26,450 bases of DNA from PHAA01 sp964494735 (lineage in GTDB: Bacteria; Bacillota; Syntrophomonadia; Syntrophomonadales; Syntrophomonadaceae): positions 1-26,450 of the forward strand of contig CAZBSD010000030.1 in the NCBI GenBank assembly GCA_964494735.1, read 5' to 3'. The notes under the pieces are model-generated. The model made no database searches. It worked only from the letters and a program-made list of their open reading frames with translations, and was not told the origin of the DNA. Below are positions 24,257 through 26,450 of the stretch, in pieces. The first letter of the stretch is position 1. Every line of letters starts with the position of its first letter. The translations under genes were made by a program, and so were the position numbers.

Positions 24257-24669
24257 TAATGTCTTACCTTCCAAATTTCTTTGGCCAATTCCATTAACAT
24301 CTGCTGCCGTTCTTCAATCGATTCAGCATTTCGGTAACATATCTAATCAGTTTTGCAGTTGACTCTCTGTAACTATTTGTATATATTTGCCACCGCTAGT
24401 CGAATTCCCTCTTTAGGATTTAGTTTTACTCCTTATATCGTGCCAACCACACCCACCTATACTTTCCACACTCAATTACGCGGTTCGAATCCTTTGGGCA
24501 GTTCGTTGATCCATCCCTCTGCCAGTTGGATACTATCTACCATTCGAGGGAGATTTGTGAGGGCTGTTTTAACCAAAGGATCAGTAGAATAATTGGTGTC
24601 AAACCAGAAATCATAGTCCGGATCACGCCTTAATATTCGCTTCATCACCCTCCGGCGCAGAATTAGCAT
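24247..24669 (-). pseudogene. Decayed coding-like stretch, origin unknown
   Basis: One minus-strand frame gives a 65-residue open piece (24669-24472) with DPDYDFWFDTNYSTDP and a tail PKGFEPRN. After stops, the same frame yields further protein-like pieces: VKLNPKEGIRLAVANIYK and NAESIEERQQMLMELAKEIW, ending at 24247. The alternation of plausible protein and stops in one frame suggests a decayed gene, though the 65-aa piece may be a short real gene. GGAGG stands just ahead of an internal ATG (MKRILRRDPDYDF). No family recognised. The rest of 24073-24471 holds only the two palindromes and AT-rich DNA. Confidence 0.3.
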
Positions 24670-24799
24670 TAATCAGGATAAATTTGTGAGATTTTTCGAA
24701 AGTATAAATTAATGATACCGGGTGCTTGTATCAGATGAGGCAGCGGAGATGTTGGTATCCCATACCCGCTTTTTGGCACAGGTCAGTGAAACGGCAGCT

Positions 24800-25132
24800 C
24801 TACTTATCTGTAAAATCTTTTTCAAACAACAGATTCATCCAATCCTGCTTGCTATGAAGGACACGAGAGATGAAAAGTTCGCCATTACCTATTCGATAAT
24901 AAATGAGATACGGCTTGACCACGATACGGCGATATCCTGGCTCGACTAAAGATAGATCATTTGTTGGAAGTACGGTTCCCAAACGCGGATTGTCAGCCAA
25001 CTTTAGAATGGAATACTCAATTTGCTCCAGCAGGTTGGCGGCTGCCGTTTGCTTATCTTTCGAAATATAATCAAAAATGCTATCCAAGTCATCTACCGCA
25101 TCTTGCGCATAAAGTATTCTATGCTTCGTCAT
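24800..25132 (-). CDS. RelE/ParE-family toxin
   Basis: A 110-residue ParE/RelE-superfamily toxin. Recognisable features are the opening ILYAQDAVDDLDSIFDYIS, the central DNPRLGTVLP, and YRRIVVKPYLIYYRI followed by ISRVLHSKQDW, the typical C-terminal strands and arginine. RelE types cut mRNA at the ribosome and ParE types poison gyrase; the sequence alone does not decide, but the overall shape is ParE-like. The ATG lies 14 bases inside the end of the antitoxin gene and has GGGAG 7 bases upstream, so the two are translationally coupled. Length is normal (about 90-110). Confidence 0.87.
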   Translation of the reverse strand: MTKHRILYAQDAVDDLDSIFDYISKDKQTAAANLLEQIEYSILKLADNPRLGTVLPTNDLSLVEPGYRRIVVKPYLIYYRIGNGELFISRVLHSKQDWMNLLFEKDFTDK

Positions 25133-25418
25133 GAACCCGCTCCCTTAGACGAGCAAAAACCTCGTCATGGTCAACGAGGTTGCCTGCTATAATCTGTTTG
25201 TCCGCTGAGGCTAGCTTGGCTTGCAGCCGAATCCATGCATCGCGGCGGCAAAATGCTTCATGGCTCATAACAACCAGATCGTTTTCCCCGTTATTTGTGA
25301 TAACGATGGGATCGTCTGTTTCGTGACAAAGTTTGGAGAAGCTCTTATAATCTGAACGGATAATAGATGATGGTTTAACGATCATCACACCTGGACTCCG
25401 GAATTTGTTAATCATCAT
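25119..25418 (-). CDS. Phd/YefM-family antitoxin
   Basis: A 99-residue antitoxin partner of the ParE-like toxin. The N-terminal half (IVKPSSIIRSDYKSFSKLCHETDDPIVITNNGENDLVVMS) is the Phd/YefM DNA-binding fold, and the charged C-terminal helix would wrap the toxin. The ATG at 25418 has AGGAGG 5 bases upstream, making it the best start; a second ATG follows directly, and another in-frame ATG (25385) lacks such support. Phd-type antitoxins usually repress their own promoter; TTGTTT and TATATT 16 bases apart lie upstream (about 25480-25450) and may be it. It is divergent from the second toxin-antitoxin module. Confidence 0.82.
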   Translation of the reverse strand: MMINKFRSPGVMIVKPSSIIRSDYKSFSKLCHETDDPIVITNNGENDLVVMSHEAFCRRDAWIRLQAKLASADKQIIAGNLVDHDEVFARLRERVHDEA

Positions 25419-25439
25419 GGTAGCCTCCTGTCAAATATA

Positions 25440-25706
25440 TACCAATAATATACTATGCATCTCATCCAAAACAAGCCATTGATAAATCCTGCGCCCAGAT
25501 AAACTTTTCCTTGTAAATGCCTCCCATATTTTACATAGGTTTTGATGCTGTTTATGGGTCTTTTTATTCTAATATCCTTAAGATTTCATGTATCGGTCAT
25601 CCTCCCAACCAACCCCCCATCAAATCCTTGATTCTGTTAAAATCGGGGCTTCGTTCTCCAGGGGCTTCATCCGGTAGCGATTTACCTATGATAACGACCT
25701 AGTGGC
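25440..25706. other. Non-coding spacer between the two toxin-antitoxin modules
   Basis: No convincing gene. One short minus-strand stretch (about 25697-25600) reads like protein (GKSLPDEAPGERSPDFNRI) but is bounded by stops and has no clear start, so it may be the remnant of a lost gene. The left end is AT-rich and should contain the antitoxin promoter; the right end runs into the promoter of the plus-strand module. Confidence 0.4.
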
Positions 25707-25735
25707 TGGACAGATGTAGGCACAGGGCATACAAT
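25707..25735 (+). promoter_or_regulatory. Sigma-A promoter of the Phd-VapC module
   Basis: TGGACA (25707-25712) and TACAAT (25730-25735) have exactly 17 bases between them, each one base off consensus. The -10 is 46 bases ahead of the ATG at 25781, leaving room for a short leader and the SD GAGGTG. Confidence 0.6.
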
Positions 25736-25780
25736 TTAAATGTAACTACATTGACCACATACAATGTGAGGTGTCCACTG

Positions 25781-26065
25781 ATGGCCAAGATTATCGTGGG
25801 AATACGGGAAGCAAAAATGAATCTGAGCCGTCTCCTGAAAGAGGTGCAAAAGGGGGCGGAGATTACGATCAGCGACCGGGGGATTCATGTAGCCAGGCTG
25901 ATCCCGGTCGAACCGGAGGCACTCGCTCTGGAACAAAGGATTGAAAACCTGGTGAGGATCGAATCGCTGGAGCCTCCTCTCAAGAATGCCCGCTTGCTTC
26001 CGCCGCCTCTGCCCCTGGAGGCAGGATTGGGCCAGAAATTCCTGCAGGAGGAACGGGATAAATGA
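25781..26065 (+). CDS. Phd/YefM-family antitoxin of a VapC-type pair
   Basis: A 94-residue antitoxin. MAKIIVGIREAKMNLSRLLK followed by GAEITISDRGIHVARLIPV is the classic Phd/YefM fold, where the first strand and the helix starting at REAK bind DNA. The C-terminal part, rich in Leu/Pro/Glu, should bind the toxin. I start it at the ATG 25781 (GAGGTG about 8 bases upstream), not at the earlier ATG at 25751's in-frame extension, which has no SD. Its stop overlaps the toxin start in ATGA, so the two are translated together. Partnering Phd-type antitoxins with PIN toxins is common. Confidence 0.85.
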   Translation: MAKIIVGIREAKMNLSRLLKEVQKGAEITISDRGIHVARLIPVEPEALALEQRIENLVRIESLEPPLKNARLLPPPLPLEAGLGQKFLQEERDK

Positions 26066-26450
26066 CAGGCAAGCCGGTAATCTATTGGGATACCTCGGCC
26101 ATTATTTCCGCGCTTTTTAAAGATGACCGTAGCCAGGCAGCCTGGGGTTGGTCGCGGCGGGAAGGCATCCACCTGATGTCCTCGCTGGCCATTGCGGAAA
26201 CCCATGCGGTTGTCAACCGCATCGACAGAGAGGAAGCCCTACCGGAAATACTTGTCGCGGCTGCCTTGGAAGCCTTTGAACAAGGTCCCTGGCATTTCAT
26301 CAATATGAGCCCGGACCGGAAGCAGATCAAACGGCTGGGAGGTAAATGGCCTTTGCGGGGCGCTGATCTTTGGCATCTGGCCATGACCTGTACATTGCGG
26401 GACAGCCTGCCCGAAATACGTTTGCTTACCTTTGACCAACGTCTATTGGT
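26062..26450 (+). CDS. vapC: PIN-domain toxin, VapC family (cut by window edge)
   Basis: The first 129 residues of a PIN-domain ribonuclease; the last part is outside the window. The four acidic positions of the metal site are seen: D10 in YWDTSAI, E47 in AIAETHAV, the aspartate in RGADLWHLA, and one in LLTFDQRL. VapC toxins cut tRNA or rRNA when freed from the antitoxin. The ATG sits in the ATGA shared with the antitoxin stop. Most of a usual 130-150-residue VapC is present, and nothing suggests decay. Confidence 0.88.
   Translation, partial: MTGKPVIYWDTSAIISALFKDDRSQAAWGWSRREGIHLMSSLAIAETHAVVNRIDREEALPEILVAAALEAFEQGPWHFINMSPDRKQIKRLGGKWPLRGADLWHLAMTCTLRDSLPEIRLLTFDQRLL

Noticed and set aside
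24482..24492. GGTTCGAATCC resembles the T-loop of a tRNA
   Set aside because: Only two base pairs close the loop, and no acceptor, D or anticodon arms can be drawn around it.
1..26450. CRISPR array, rRNA or tRNA genes, insertion sequence with transposase
   Set aside because: No regularly spaced repeats, no RNA gene signatures and no transposase or integrase reading frame were seen.

Overview
The window looks like a piece of a moderate-GC Bacillota (Clostridia) genome, probably a metagenome-assembled one. Three things point this way: strong AGGAGG-type ribosome binding sites, a secreted FN3 protein ending in a copper-amine-oxidase-N-like (stalk) domain, and a membrane-anchored DUF4825-like protein. 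Scattered GGGGAC-R-TTCTTTTTGC repeats fit what I remember from Peptococcaceae/Syntrophomonas-type genomes. The genus cannot be fixed from sequence alone. A 100-N scaffold gap lies at 3675-3774 between two identical 55-bp sequences, the signature of k=55 de Bruijn assembly.

Layout. 1-1398 (minus): a truncated VWA-domain protein preceded by a macro-domain protein with an XRE-like helical tail. 1773-3179 (plus): a secreted protein with three FN3 domains and a stalk domain, followed by a hairpin terminator. 3399-3650 (plus): a small two-helix membrane protein between copies of the dispersed repeat. 3853-12957 (minus): an AAA_14/DUF4143 ATPase, then jetD, jetA, jetB and jetC with overlapping ends, a complete Wadjet (MukBEF-like) plasmid-defence operon. 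13108-14889 (minus): a TIGR04076-like protein, a small cupin and a DUF4825-like membrane-anchored protein. 15004-24072 or 24153 (minus): a tight three-gene operon of SNF2-family helicase, adenine methyltransferase (Mod) and type III Res-like helicase-nuclease. 24247-24669: a decayed-looking stretch. 24800-25418 (minus): a Phd/YefM-ParE toxin-antitoxin pair. 25781 to the window end (plus): a Phd-VapC (PIN) pair, the toxin cut by the window edge.

Functionally this is a defence island. Wadjet JetABC is known to extrude DNA loops on small circles, and JetD cleaves them. Mod and Res have the pieces of a type III restriction-modification system, but they are locked in one operon with a large SNF2/RapA-like ATPase that classical type III systems lack. 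That trio is the best candidate here for an under-described system. The two toxin-antitoxin modules are typical of such islands.

Motifs, starts and spacings were read by eye. Family names come from motif recognition and memory; no searches were run.
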